Source: Cristatella mucedo
Lineage: Eukaryota; Bryozoa; Phylactolaemata; Cristatellidae
Direction of reading: 5' to 3'
NCBI GenBank assembly: GCA_009760855.2
Contig: WPIO01000029.1
Span: 469,501 to 533,500, forward strand
Length of the DNA stretch: 64,000 nt
Shown: positions 1 to 13,299 of the stretch, piece by piece
Layout of the letters: each line of letters opens with the position of its first letter
Numbering within the stretch: position 1 is the first letter of the stretch
Translations under genes and position numbers: made by a program
Notes under the pieces: model-generated
The model's database searches: none
What the model was told of the DNA's origin: nothing
What the model saw: only the letters and a program-made list of their open reading frames with translations

Positions 1-800
<800 letters not shown>

Positions 801-879
801 GAGCCACCAGTTCAGCTCCGGAAACCGCCATCTAAGTCTGATTGCCTACCCCATGAGGCCTGTAGCCATCTACGAGGGG

Positions 880-1022
880 ATGCAGGGCCAACGCTATGCA
901 CTATCTAGGTCGTGGGTTCGAGTCCTGAAGTAGGTAATCCCTTATTGCCCGCGGCAAGCGGAGGGGATAGCCGTTAAGGCTCTTCTGCAGCTATACAAAC
1001 AAGGCTGTTGAGTCAGCTAATC
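880..1022 (+). mobile_element. SINE-2 copy in X1
   Basis: A tRNA-like B box (gtgggttcgagtcc, about 910) is followed by the SINE-2 body with its gcggcaagcgg stem, then the end block ggctgttgagtcagct. The same family occurs at 13.1, 18.3, 21.4, 22.6, 27.0, 28.6, 35.2, 39.3, 47.7, 55.6 and 62.5 kb. The copy is diverged and is not a functional tRNA gene. Confidence 0.75.
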
Positions 1023-1082
1023 TTTTTTTAGTTCGAGTAGGTAGCTAAAAGGGATGTTAGTGGCAACGGAAAGAGGCTTATA

Positions 1083-1190
1083 TGTCTAGATCTATACAAA
1101 TAATAATGATAACAATAAAACGTTCCTATAGCTCACGGGAGAATAAAATCTCTGTCTGGGCACTTGAGTTGCTTGCAGAAAAGGAAGTTC
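1083..1190 (-). mobile_element. LINE-A 3' end remnant in X1
   Basis: An AATAATG tail is followed by a degenerate form of the LINE-A 3' end (tctctgtctgggcactt). The equivalent remnant is at 35.44-35.54 kb in X3, so this insertion predates the X duplication. Confidence 0.6.
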
Positions 1191-1423
1191 GTTAACTGGT
1201 TAGTCAAGACATTCGCAATTTCGGAATGTACAGGCACATACAAGACGATTCCGTCTGACTGAGCAAAGGCTGCGACTTATTTCGCAGGCCTTTAACCTCT
1301 TTTTTAGCGTATTTCCGAATGAGCTTAGGATTGGACAATCTGACCCTCTCCCCCAGCGAGACCAGTGAGGAGTCTTTAGCCACGCCTCCAGCCCCAGCCC
1401 CTCGCTGCTCCAAGCGATAGCAT

Positions 1424-2214
1424 AATAATAATAATAATAAAAATAATGCACTTGGTAAAGCGCCCTCATAGAACTCAATCTCTTTCTAGGCGCTTTACAT
1501 TTGCTGCAAAGGGAAATGCAATTGAATGGTGAGTAATATCATGCTTGATAAACAAACAACATGAATTACATGGTTAGGGGTGACATGCATAGGGTCAGCA
1601 CAAATGTGGTTAGTGGCAGCATGCACAGCGTCAGCACGCATAAGCACATGAAGGACGAATCACAGGGACCGAGTAAATGCTGTGCTAAATAGGTGTGTTT
1701 TTAAGTTCTTTTAAAAGTGGTCAGGTCAGGGGATGTTCTGACGCAAGTCGGGAGGGAGTTCCAGGCTTTGGGAGCATACGAACTAAATGCATGGTCTTCA
1801 AAGGATTTGAGGTTTGTACGAGGTATTGGTAGACTGTTGGATTCCGAAAAGCGGATGGTACGATGCTTGGCCTGGTGGGGGAGTAGATCTGAGAGATAGA
1901 TAGGCTGGAGCCAAAGAATGAAATGACCTAAACGTGAGCGACATAACTTGAAGTCGATGCGTTGCTTGACTGGTAGCCAGTGCAGGTCGGCGAGAAGTGG
2001 CTTTACGAGGCAACTGCGACGCTCACGTCAGACAAGCCTAGCTTCGGAGTTTTACACCAGCTGCAATCGCCTGATTGCGCATGCCGGTAGGCCAGCATGC
2101 AGTGAGTTGCAGAAGTCGAGACGGGATGTCACGAATGCGTGGACCAACTTGGACGTGGTATCCTCATCTAAACGAGCCCGAATTTTAGCAATGTTACGTT
2201 GCTGAAATAGGCAG
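1424..2214 (-). mobile_element. LINE-A (CR1/L2-like), 5'-truncated, with target duplication
   Basis: On the minus strand this encodes the C-terminal tail of a CR1/L2-type reverse transcriptase protein, in several frames with stops. The motif is the LHWLPVKQRI-type block, clearest in the sister copy at 3.6-4.0 kb. Its 3' end is gcgctttac plus an ATT-rich tail (left edge here). The 5-bp duplication agcat occurs at 1419-1423 and 2215-2219. Copy X3 (35.79 kb) lacks the insertion and so is a natural empty site. Confidence 0.85.
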
Positions 2215-2469
2215 AGCATGACCTCAGCTGGTGGCGCTTGCCGCTCGACCCTCTCGAGCCGAATCTTTCGTTGCCGGGGAGGCAAATACAGCACAAAAGC
2301 CCGGGAGAGCGGTAGCGGCGATGCAGCCACGCTCGCGAGCACTCGAAGGGAGCGCACATTCAGGCGGGCAGCGAAAGCGAACAACGGTGCGAGAAGCAGC
2401 AGCTCAAGCTCATTGGAAGCCATTGTGGCGCCAACGTGGCAGCAACCGCGCGGTCGCGCGGAGCCGCAC

Positions 2470-2565
2470 CGTTCTGTGCTGCGCGATCTCCCTGCGCCGC
2501 TTCAGCACCGCCTTGTAGTCCCCGTCGAGGTTCGGGTTGTCTTCGTCGTACCTGTCGAGGTCCAT
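2470..2565 (-). CDS. Putative first coding exon of X1 (32-codon acidic peptide)
   Basis: On the minus strand an ATG at 2565 opens a 32-codon frame, MDLDRYDEDNP...YKAVLKRRREIA..., up to a possible splice donor (ACG|GTGCGG, GT at 2468-2469). Copies at 25.70-25.80, 36.06-36.16 and 55.21-55.31 kb have the same length, the same conserved YDE-x-NP and RRREI/RRIEI motifs, and a GTG-type donor at exactly the same codon boundary in phase 0. I do not recognise the protein. The peptide is an acidic N-half followed by a basic RRR patch. It may be the true start of a protein, or an internal exon, since a CAG acceptor-like site lies just before the ATG in two X copies. No downstream exon could be identified. 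It could be a non-functional copy carried along by the repeat. Confidence 0.5.
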
Positions 2566-2789
2566 CGCCTGCGGGCAGCCTGCAGTCAAGCGTTGCGTTT
2601 GATCGACGAGCTTCAGAGTCCGCACGCCGCACGGTCTGGCGCGGCGAGGGAACAGAGCTGTGAACCTAGCGGGGAGATTCGTGCCACCGTCGTGGCTTAG
2701 TGCATTGCCCGCGCGAACTTACGACTTCGGAAAGTGGAAAATCTCGCGCTACGGCATCGCGGTGTATCAGAAGCGTCTGCTCTGAAGTT

Positions 2790-3092
2790 CCTAGAGTGTG
2801 GAACTCCCTTCCACAATTCTTACGCAACGACATATCCTCTCCTCGTTCTGACTGTGGCACATCCTTTTGAGCGGCGCCGAGCGGCTACTTCTATGCTATT
2901 CCCTACCTTAACTGCCTTGCTTGACTTAGCTCTGCTTAATGCTTCATCTTTGTTTGGAAATATGAAGTCGATTGGCTAATGAAAGCGTACCGAAAACTGC
3001 CTAGGCGATAAGTGCGCAACAGAAAACCTCTATGTGCAACACCCACTTTGTTTTTGTCGCTTTGCTGAGCCGCAGATGGAGATACATTACAT
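2790..3092 (+). mobile_element. LINE-B 3' end fragment in X1
   Basis: The fragment encodes the degenerate end of the LINE-B protein (the WNSLPQFLRNDN block seen intact at 8.9 kb), then the family 3' end, ggagatacattacat, at about 3080. The same piece is in X2 (26.0-26.3 kb) and X3 (36.37-36.68 kb), so it was part of X before duplication. Confidence 0.75.
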
Positions 3093-3552
3093 CCAGCCAC
3101 CCACGTGTGCCTAAACCGAGGGAGCCGGTCCTTGACCTTCCCGAGGCGTCCCATTAATGTTGGGCTATGCAACGGGGGCTGGGTGGGGGGAGGGCGCGCG
3201 TTGCAGAAGTGGCCGAACTGGGGAGGGTGCTAAAATAAACACATAATTATTAGACATTGTCAGCCGGAAATTTTTGGGGCCAGCATTATAGGCCCCGAAT
3301 ATCATTTTCGTCTAGGGGGCGAGACCAGCGACATTTTAATTTAAGGAGAGAGACCTGCCATATTTCCATTTCGACAAAGCAATATCCGCAATTAATGGAA
3401 AATTGCAGCGCAAAATCTAATAATTTTAATTCGATAACAACTCGGCGGTTGCTAATCGAGTGGCACTCAGGCATAACTTCGCCGTCGGCCAGGCTCTAGG
3501 GGCGTAGTCGGGGAATGCAAATGCCCCCGTGGCTTCGCCACCGATTGATGCA

Positions 3553-4253
3553 TTTGTGACATCCTGTCTTGACTCCTGTAACTCTGCTTGCTGGCCTACC
3601 GGCATGCGCAATCAGATGCTTACAGCTGGTGCAAAGCTCTGCAGCTAGACTAGTCTGTCATGAGCGTCGCAGTTGCCACATCAAGCCACTTCTCGCCGAC
3701 CTGCACTGGCTACCTGTCAAGCAACGGATCGACTTTAATGTTTTGTCGCTCACTTTTAGGTCCCTTCATTCTTTGGCTCCAGCCTACCTATCAGATCTAC
3801 TGCCCCATCAGGCCAAACATCGTACCACCCACTTTTCGGAATCAAACAATGTACCTATACCTTGTACAAACCTCAAATCGTTTGGAGACCGTGCATCGAG
3901 TTCGTATGCTCCCAAAGCCTGGAACTCACTCCGACTTGTGTCACGACATCCCCTGACTTGACCACATTTAAAAGGAAATTAAAAACGCACCTGTTTATGA
4001 CAGCATTTAGTGGGTCCCTGTGATTCGATCTTTATGTGCTTATGCGTGCTGACACTGTGCATGCTGCCACTAACCACACTTGCATGCCGTCCCTGTGCAT
4101 GTCACCCCTAACCATGTAATTCATGTTGCTTATCAGGCATGTCACCACTCACCATTCGATCGAGCTTCCTTTGCAGCAAATTTACAGCGCCTAGAAAGAG
4201 ATTGAGTTCTCTAGGGGCGCTTTACAAAGAGTATTATTATTACTATTGTTATT
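3553..4253 (+). mobile_element. LINE-A (CR1/L2-like), 5'-truncated, 701 bp
   Basis: This is a clean insertion of a non-LTR retrotransposon 3' end. The plus strand from 3569 to 3961 is open and encodes the C-terminal part of the reverse transcriptase ORF, with the LADLHWLPVKQRI and LAPAYLSDLL motifs of CR1/L2-type elements. A 3' UTR follows, then the conserved 3' end gagttctctaggggcgcttt and an ATT-rich tail. The 9-bp target duplication attgatgca is at 3544-3552 and 4254-4262. X3 at about 37.23 kb is the uninterrupted counterpart. The element has no endonuclease or RT core, so it is dead on arrival. Confidence 0.9.
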
Positions 4254-5099
4254 ATTGATGCAACCTGGGATGTGAGTCCCGAGTCCCGAGCTCGCTGCTG
4301 CTGTCCTCTTGTTAAGTAACCCGCCGCACGCACCGCGCACCAGCTCACCTAACCGCATTTTTCGCTGAGCCGAACTATATCCGTAGCGCGCCGGGCAGCA
4401 GTCTGCAAGGGCCATCGATTAGCGAACCCTGGGTAGGCTACTCTCACTTCGAGGCGCGGCGCGGGTGTACAGTCTGGATCTATACCTTACACGCGGCGGT
4501 GCAGCCGCGTCGCGTTAGCTGCCGGAGACCGGGGCGCTCGTACCGAAGTGCGTTCGCCTCTCGCTCGCCGAGAAGTCGCTGACCAGCGGATGCACCGCGC
4601 CAAGAGCGAATCGCGCCAACCGCGGCGGGTGCAGGGAAAGGGGCGGGGCGGGGCGGCGGTGGGCACGCGGCAGCCGCCGGGAACCGCCAGATGGCGCCGT
4701 TGAAAGCACGCAGGCAGCTCGAGACGCCGTCTGTAGAACATTTCTCGGCTCACTTCGGAGATGCGACTTTTAGCAATACTAGGCGCGAATGGCAAGGACG
4801 CACAATGGCGGGTCCTCCAAGATCGCGCGAGCGCCGAGGAATTTCACGCTCGCTGACTCTCGCGTACCTGCCGTCCCCTCTGCGAGCGCTTGCAGGACTG
4901 AAGGGGGAGTGGCGCATCACAGCGATCCATCGCGGCAAGAAACGTTGCTAATGAAGCAGCACTGGCTTTTGAGTGTATCGGCAGAATGTCGCGAAGTTCT
5001 GCTCGCTCCTTGTCGAGAGAGGGTTGACTTCGGCGCACCACAAGAGGGTTACGGTGCAGCTGGGGCAGCGGGCCAACGGTCGCATGGGAACCTTGCAGT

Positions 5100-5216
5100 C
5101 TAAAGAAAGAAGGACAGAAAGAAAGAGAAAGGGAGAGAGACAGCAAGAGAGACAGAGACAGCGACAGAGAGACAGCAAAGAAAAGACAGCGAGAGAGAGG
5201 GAGAGAGAGAAAGAGC
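5100..5216. repeat. GA-rich low-complexity tract
   Basis: An interrupted GAAA, GAGA and GACA purine tract. The reading frames across it are compositional artefacts. Confidence 0.9.
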
Positions 5217-6248
5217 AGAATATGATACAGTTTAGTAGATTCGCTCCAAAGCAGCGTAGCTTCATGCAAAATTCTAATTTGAGTATTTCAGATTGGCAAA
5301 GACGATTTCTAGTGGATCGCGGGGCTGGCTCGCCCACCACAATCTACTTACGGTGCTACAAGGATAATTTGGAGTACATTGTCTCGAGCGGCAACACGCG
5401 GAAATGAAATGGCCCTGAAATTTGGCGGAATGGAGAGTTCCGCCCTCGGGGAGCCCTATGACGAGAGGAGGAGGAAGGGGTGTGAGGGAGTAGAGAAAGC
5501 GGAGCCACGGAGAGCCGACGTGCTATCTAGACACGCCTACCGAGAATGCGCCGATCGAACTCTTTCTCGGCTTAATGTAGTTTTGTCGATATAATGCATT
5601 CCTCATCGATCCGTTTTTTTAGCAGAGTATGCTCAGTGTTTCTGTGGCTCCGGCGGCGGCAGATCTAGGGAGTCTCACGCACGCACAAGTGTGGACATAG
5701 GTGGTTCGCGAAATGACGCTCCGCCGCTCGGCGCGACGCGTCACTGTCGCCCAAAAAGCACTTGCGCGTTCGCGGCCGCCCATGGCGCATGGGTGGCGCT
5801 AGCCGCGGCGGCAGTGCGAGCGGCAGCACGACGGTGATAGACTCGGCGCGCCTCATCGCCAGTCGGACAGAGACCGGAACTTGCTGTCACGTCAGCCTAT
5901 GATCAGCTCCTTCTAGAGCTACGGGGCTAGAGCGATGTGCGGCTAAAGTGAGAAGGATCGCTTCGATGCTTCCCGTTTGCCCCGTCAGTCAGTGAGGGTG
6001 TGAAATGAGCCGTGGCTAATTCCAATAATGATCACCAATTCTCGAAGCAGAACGGTAGGCGCGACTTGGCGAGGCGTGTCGGCCGCGCTCTGGTGGAGAA
6101 GGAATGGCCAACGACCAGCTTACTATCAGGGCTTACTATCTAGACTCGCTTTTGGCTAGCCTTGCAGTCAATCGGTCGCTGCCCCTCTCTCTCCCTCTCC
6201 CCCTCTCTCCCCTCTCTCTCATTCCCATTCTATAGCTTGATCTCATTC

Positions 6249-6351
<103 letters not shown>

Positions 6352-6473
6352 TGCATACATATACACGTAAACGCCTACAGATTGAATGATCGCAATTCTT
6401 ATCAGTGATGATCAGACTCAATCTTTATTCCTCCCTAAGAGTATATACATGCTATATATATATGTATGTATAT

Positions 6474-6478
<5 letters not shown>

Positions 6479-6520
<42 letters not shown>

Positions 6521-6533
6521 GTATATATATATG

Positions 6534-6576
<43 letters not shown>

Positions 6577-6590
6577 TAGCATATATATAG
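6479..6590. repeat. (CA)n followed by (TA)n microsatellite
   Basis: About 17 CA units run into interrupted TA. This is the reverse complement of the repeat at 6250-6347, so the pair could form a long hairpin. Confidence 0.97.
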
Positions 6591-6894
6591 CATATATAGC
6601 TTGCCACCGGTTCCGTCGGATGCGTAGCTTGTAGAGCACCGCGAGAGGGGTGGTCTGAGAAACTCGCCCTCACTCGACCACCGGCGTCGAATGCGACGCC
6701 GGCGGCTCTGCGCCGGCGGCTCTGAGCTTCTTCTCCAGTGCCGCTGCGCACCAGCTGCGGCCGCCGCGGGGCGCAGCGTCGCGATCTGCAAGGGTGTCGC
6801 AAGCGCGGCCGCGGAGAGGGTCGCGCTCGAGGGGCCGGTCGGGGCGCGCAGCGACGAAGGATGTTTGCTAGCCACGACGCGGCGGCCATCTGAG

Positions 6895-6986
<92 letters not shown>
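6895..6986. repeat. (CT)n microsatellite in X1
   Basis: About 45 CT units. The same site in X3 (38.17-38.24 kb) is shorter and interrupted, so the tract has changed length since duplication. Flanks on both sides are homologous between X1 and X3. Confidence 0.97.
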
Positions 6987-6993
<7 letters not shown>

Positions 6994-7345
6994 CTCTGCT
7001 CGGATCCGTCTAAGCTAGAGACGAGACGCCGCCGTCGATGACCGCTCCCACTGAGCGACGTCGGGACTCTGACGACAGAAAGCTCACGCAGCCACGCCGC
7101 TGGCGATTCGCGGCTCTCACCGGTATCGCCGGAGGAGTGCGGCCTAGCGGACGGTCGCTCAGTCGGTCGCTCGGCACGAATGGCTATCAATGGAACGCGA
7201 CTGCCACAGCGGTCGCGAAGAACCCGGGTTGCGTTTCTGCCTCGCTTTGAAAAGCCAAACACCGCCATTCACGTAGGACAAAGATCGGCGAGCCCGTATT
7301 GGCTAAATGGCACGCGTAACCTTGGTGCTCTCTCAAAGGATGGCG

Positions 7346-8767
7346 CAATAGCCGCTGGTCTGGAGCGAGGCGACGGTATGCGCCGCCTCGCGCGGCACCG
7401 ACGCAGGCGCGTGGTGGCATTCGAGGCCGCCTGCGCAGCCGCAGGAGCGATAGAAGCCAGATGAAATGGCGGCGGCGGCGGCTGTACCGCGCCTAACGCT
7501 TCGGGGGCGGAGGCGGGGGGGGGGGCGTCGCACCTGACGCATTCTCGCCTCGACCCAATGCGGACCAATAGTCGCGAGCGATGCGTCCTTCGGCGAGGCT
7601 ACTGGGGATGCATCGACGCGTCAGGGTTGCGGCTTCTTTTTGTGAGGCGGTTATGGAAGGTCGCGCGCAAATCCTTCCCTGGATGGTGGCGGGACGGTTA
7701 AGCGTGTGACGGAAAAGGACGACCTCAGCACCGTCGCAGCTGGATGCAATTAAAGCATCTTAAGGATGCTGGACGTTACTTCTGCCAGGTCCGCCCACTT
7801 AGAGGAGAATCGCGTGCAAGAAAAGGGTGTTTTAAAAAGCTGGCTAGCTGCAAATTGGTCATGCTATTTAACTGCATCGTTGAGCCACAGCAGCTGTAGC
7901 TAGTCGGCTTACGGGTTTATATTGCAGGGTGGAAAATGGACGGGCGTCCTTGTGCGCACTCGCTATTGATTGAGAGAAAGCGATGTTTCGGATGCGGCCA
8001 ATACTTGCCGTCAGCGTTTTCGCCTGAATGCACTGCAGGTCAAATGGTGCTAGAAATTCAAGACGACCGGCATTTTAAACGAGGCAGAAGCGGCGACGCT
8101 GCGGTGCCGCCGCTTCCGCTCGTGGCGGAGGACCCTCATTCTTTATTACAGACAAGACGCTGGTCGCGAGCATTGGCGTCGAGTGAGCGAAGTGCGGACG
8201 AAGACTCGCTCATCCTGCGCTAGAGGCAACCGGATGCAACGAAACGCGCGCTCGTCGAGTCTCTTCGTGGGCGGAGCGCACTGTCACAAATGTGGTTGCG
8301 GCTTCCGCGTTCTGACAGAACTAGGCCGCACACGCTGTGCTTGTAACGGTGCTAGTCTCAGCCAACGCGCGACGAATACTGGTGACGCATTAACCCTGTA
8401 GCACGACTAGCTGCGTGCGGGTGCTTCACCAATGCACGCAGGTATGCTGTCAGTATGCTGTTTGAGATCGCGCCGCTATTTCAACGCCGCCGCCGCCGCG
8501 GTTCAGGTTACTTCGAGCAGTGCGGTAGCACGCCATTCGTGATTCGCTGCTTCGGTTGGCCGCACGGAATGATATTTGATTCAAAGGGAAGAGTGAGAGA
8601 GAGTGTATGTGTGTGATCGTGCTTACATGCGCATGTGTATGTGCGTGTATGTGAAACGAAGTGAGTGCGGAACTCTTGCCTGACCGTACGGTCCTCTAAT
8701 CGCCCTAACCAAATGTGGACGGATCGTGGGCAACTGCCGGAGCAGAGCGGGCCAAGCCCAGGGCGCG
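7346..8767. other. Intergenic, no gene recognised
   Basis: Short frames only (longest about 95 codons). None has a recognisable motif. There is a short GT-rich stretch at 8600-8655. I see no transposon ends. Confidence 0.5.
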
Positions 8768-10685
8768 TACACATTCGGTAGCCAACAGACTATGTCTCAC
8801 GCAACAAAGAGAAAGTGGGAAGCATAGCAGAGTCAGGAGAGCAGTTGAGGTAGTGAGCAGCATGGAAGTAGCAGCCCAGGACCACTGAAAAGGGTGAGCC
8901 ATAGTCGGCAGTTGGAGAGTAGTTGTCGTTGCGTAAGAATTGTGGAAGCGAGTTCCACAGTCTAGGACCTGCAGAGCTAAAGCTTCTGTAGCCAACGGTC
9001 TTTAAGCGGAAGAATAGAACAGCTAATTCATTGTCCACACAGGACCTAAGGGTGCGAACAGGCTGAAACTGATGCAGCAGTTCAGCTAGGTACGAAGGAA
9101 CCAAGCCGTGGCGGGCCTTGTGGGTCAGCGTAAGAACTTTGCTCTGTATCCGTTGCTCAACCGGCATCCAGCCTAGCTCTTTTAGCAAAGGAGATACGTG
9201 CTCAAACCACTGGGACTTGAAGACTAGCCTTGCAGCCATATTCACAGTCTGCTGCAGTGGCCTATAAACTTTCTTTGGCAGCCCAGCCAAAAAGGAATTA
9301 CAATAATCAAGCCGAGACAGAACTAAGGAGCTAGTTACATTTTTGGCAAGCAACTGTGGGAGATATCTCCTAATCTTGGACAAGGATTGGACGTGATGGC
9401 TAGCTGTAGAAGCAGTCTCCTGAATGAAGCTTTTGAAATTGAGGCAGCTGTCGAAAACGACACCTAAATATCGAGCACGTGGTGATGGTCTCACAATAGC
9501 ATCGCCTATTAGAAGATCAAAGCCTTTTAATCCAGCCACACGCCTAGGGTGTCCTATGAGCAGCAGTTTGGTTTAATCATCATTTAATTTCAGGAAATTT
9601 TCCGACATCCAGGATCAAATATCGGCAAGACAAGCATTCAGTTTCTCAGTTGCCGCAGCAGATTCCGACGGTTTGAATGACAACTACAACTGAGTATCGT
9701 CAGCATAGAAGTGATATCCTATTCCATGGGCCTTAATCACTTTTCCCAGAGATTGCGTATAAATGGAGAACATCAAGGAACCGAGTACAGACCCTTGAGC
9801 TACTCTACAGGTGACCCTTCTCGTGTGTGAGACCTGACCCCCACACGACACGGATTGAACACGATCAGACAAGTACGATTTAAACCATGCCAGTGCTTCG
9901 TCTGCCAGACCGAGCGTTGTTCTCAATCGTGTAAGCGGAACCTCGTGATCAATGGTGTCGAAGGCAGCAGACAGATCTAGCAGAGCGAGAGCAGTGACAT
10001 TCTCGTCGTCGTTGCCACATAAAATGTCATTGTTAACACGGAAGAGAGCAGTTTCAGTGGTGTGCTGCCTCTTGAACCCTGATTGAAATGTTTCTGACAT
10101 TCCATTATTTTCAATATGTTCAACCAACTTCTCGGCAACAATTTTCCCAAGAATCTTTGATAAGAAAGGAAGAAGGGAAATTGGGCGATAGTTTGCAAGA
10201 ACCTTTGTGTCTAATCCAGGCTTTTTAAGAATGGGTCGAACGATTGCCGATTTGAAGGACTTGGGTACGACCCCTTTTCCCAAAGAAGCATGAAAAATCT
10301 TGGTTATGGCAGGGCTAAGTTGGTCTGCTAGTGAAGACCACAGAGATGAAGGTATAGGGTCTTCAGGAGACGAGCTCTTTTTGCTAGACCTTATTAAGGC
10401 AGCCACATCACATGCAGAAACATCGGAGAACCTTTTAAGGAAGGTCACAGGTTGTGGAACCGCGATTGCTTTAGTCGGAGGGGGCTTAATAGGGGCACGA
10501 ATGTACACAATTTTTTCAGTAAAGAAGGCTGAAAACTTTTCGGCTGAGCCCTTAATATCCGAGGAGTCGGACCTCACAGCATTGGCCAGTAAATGGTTTA
10601 CTGTCATATGGAGACTTAGCGTGTCGCTTAGGCGTGACAGATCCGGATGAGCTCGATGACGGTAGGCCAAGTGCCGTGCCCGACA
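8768..10685 (-). mobile_element. LINE-B (CR1/L2-like) with RT core, 5' and 3' truncated
   Basis: This is the best-preserved reverse transcriptase in the window. On the minus strand 10670-9684 is one open frame with the RT blocks in order: PEDPIPSSLW, NYRPISLLPFLSKILGKIV, FQSGFKRQHTTETAL, DLSAAFDTIDH, a QGSVLG-like turn and the catalytic FYADDTQL. After one or two stops the frame resumes (9539-8790) through the connection region to WNSLPQFLRNDN and ends in FSLLRET. There is no endonuclease domain at the 5' side, and the family's final 3' segment (ending cggagatacattacat) is missing. The in-frame stops and the missing endonuclease mean it cannot mobilise itself. It is assigned to the CR1/L2 group from motif style, not a tree. 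Confidence 0.88.
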
Positions 10686-10699
10686 TCTGCGACGCGTTT

Positions 10700-13130
10700 C
10701 GCTGCGCGGAGCGGCGGGAACGCTGCACTGATTGAAGCCACGAGTTTAGGCTGCAAATGAGTTTTCACCTTTTTGTTTGTGCATGCGGAATTCTCTAGGC
10801 GGCGCATACGTGAGAAGAGGAACCGCATTTTATACATTCTCGCCAAACTATGTTGACATTAGAAGCTCCGAGTTTCCTTACTTAGCAACCAGCGAGCGAC
10901 TTTACAAGCATCTTAACCCTTTAGCGGCCTCGACACTAGCTGCCTAACTCATCGCGCCAAAATTAACAGATAAGGCTTAAGGGAATTTTCTAAAAGAAAC
11001 ATAAATCTAGTTTGACATTCTCAAAGCAGCAGATACGCGACACCATGCAAAACACCGAAGCGGGCTCAAAAGCGTTAATTCACGTGGACGCCCCAGCGGG
11101 TCAGTACGCTACCGCTCTGCCCGGTGTCCTCGAAGCAACTCGCCGGACTCCGCTGCCCGTTACTTAAATATCACTGCCATAAAGCCATAAATAGCAGCAG
11201 TCCATAAACTAACGGTAGTGTCATAATCTTGGCTGGGCCATACACTATTCTAAGCCTTAAACTAGTTGTATTGGGAATAGCAGCGAAATAAATGCCATCA
11301 ACCCAAAAACCACCAACATCACAACTTAGACACAAAAAGCCTACGTAGCTCTTGGAGTAGGCTACCTCACAATCCTCAGCATTTTTCTGCTCTAGGCTGA
11401 GGCGGATGTCTTCCGACCTGCTGTAGCTACGAAGTGGCTCGAAAAGCGCGTGCCAGTCCGCGCCGCCACTTCTACTGCCGCTGCACACCTGCTGATCCAA
11501 TCTCGCCGGGCTTCCGCAGCCGCTCGCTCAGCTGCTCACACCCGGCGCTCGCAGAGCTCGCTGTGCGGAATGCACGGGCATTACTGTGAGACGCAGTGCT
11601 GCCATGAAGCCATTCACCAGTCATTGGTCGAGAAAATTACTATGGTTTATAAACGCAGCCGACAAAGAGAACATGGACCGTATCCAAATACGGACTAGAA
11701 ACAAGCAACAAACGGGTCCAATATATAGTATTCCTAAAGGAATACTATTGGCTGAGAAAGCCATCACACTTATTAATCCGGCTTTTCTTCCTGATCATGC
11801 TCCGATCAGTCCTGATCAGCTGTAGCTGGTGTGGCCTTGGCAGGGGTCTATTGGCCTAGGTACAGCCAGTCAGCTGTGGTCTGCAGCTCCAAGAATAGCC
11901 GGTCTCCTGACTCAGTCAGTGATGCACTGCAGGTCAAGGTTAAATCGTCCGGCGCAATGGCTGTGAAGCGGATTCAGCCAACAATTACTTCACTTCGGCA
12001 GATTGGCCGCATCGCCGTCGCTGCCCGGGTCCGCGCTCAGTCGTAGCACGCTCAGGGTATGCTCGTTGGGTCCGTTACCGTGGCAGCGAGCGACCGCACC
12101 TGCATAGTGCTCTCACTCAATCCCGAGATTTCCCGCAAGCGAGCAATCGTCGATTTTTTCAGAAAGTGTGCAGCGGCAATCGTGGCCAGCGCGTTCGTCG
12201 TGGCTGCCGACGTAGCGAGAGCTCGACTTATCACGACCGACTTATTGCTCGATTTATCGAGCGACTTATCGTGAGCTCTGCTCGCGTCGTCGACTCTTTG
12301 CTCGCATAGTCGGCGTACTTCCCTCGTGCGGCGTACATGGCGGCCCGTCTTTGGAGGACAGTTTGGGCTGTGCAGTGAATTTTTCTTCGGGCGACCGCAG
12401 ATTTGGGCAGCCTGACGTAGTCAATCTTTCGTGGATCTTGCTCAATGCAGCGCACACTCAGGCTGGGAAACGTGACTCTACTTTACATCCACAATAGAGA
12501 GCTGTAAACCGACATCATTATGATTGCGACTAAAAAGAGACAAAACATATCACCCAGGTGTTCTATTGCTCTCGCTGGAAGAGCTGAGACTCGAGCGATG
12601 CCAAGTCACGTGGCTAGTGGTGGCAGCATCACCGAGTGAATCGCAGACTTTCTTAGCAGACGAACCGAACGCAGAACCCCCAAGCGACTTTAAGGTAGCG
12701 CTCGGAGCGGCGAAACGACACGACTGGCAGTCAGCGAGCTGGCGATGCTACAGCGCCCCGGACGTTCAGTGAGGCCGGACTCGAGCTCGCTGGTGCATGC
12801 GGTGAGTGATAATATAGATGTATATGGACCGCTGTCCATCAAAAATAAAGTCTGAGTACAACAACACTAATCTTGCGTTTGTTGTCGCGAAAGAAAGCAC
12901 GCATATAGGCACATTGTAGGTGTGTGTGGCCAACCTGTAAAGATCACATTAACAATTCTTAGCCCTTCGCTACGCGTTGCTGTTTCGATTGGAATGAATA
13001 TTCGATAATTGCATCGGAAGACAGTACCCTTAAACCGCTTTATTATACAATAAGGTCTCAAGCGGCACCTATGAATTGAGAGCAGACTTCATGGTGCAAC
13101 ATGGCGCAGTGAGAGACCTAAAGTGACAGA
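10700..13130. other. Intergenic, no gene recognised
   Basis: Only short frames without motifs. A TATA-like stretch (ccaatatatagtattcc, about 11729) and an imperfect palindromic stretch of cgacttat/tcgagcg words (about 12225-12275) are visible. I assign no function to either. Confidence 0.45.
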
Positions 13131-13134
13131 GGCG

Positions 13135-13290
13135 GGTTCATCGGCTTTATTTGCATAGTGGCAGTGATACCCTGGCGGGGCTGTTATCCCGCCCTCGGCA
13201 TTCAGTGGGCAGTACGGGATTGCCTGCTCCAGGACTCAAACCCACTCCCTGGCCGCTGAAGTGAGATATTTACCCATAGGCTACCATGGG
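13135..13290 (-). mobile_element. SINE-2-like tRNA-derived fragment, diverged
   Basis: Read on the minus strand, a B-box-like tgggtttgagtcctgg is followed by the gcaatcccgtactgccc body typical of SINE-2. The 3' part is degraded. It is too diverged for a tRNA gene. Confidence 0.5.
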
Positions 13291-13299
13291 CTACGACCG

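Noticed and set aside
11729-11745. TATA-box promoter
   Set aside because: A single AT-rich word without a downstream open frame or exon.
12225-12275. Palindromic cgacttat/tcgagcg cluster as an operator
   Set aside because: Imperfect and isolated, with no gene next to it to regulate.
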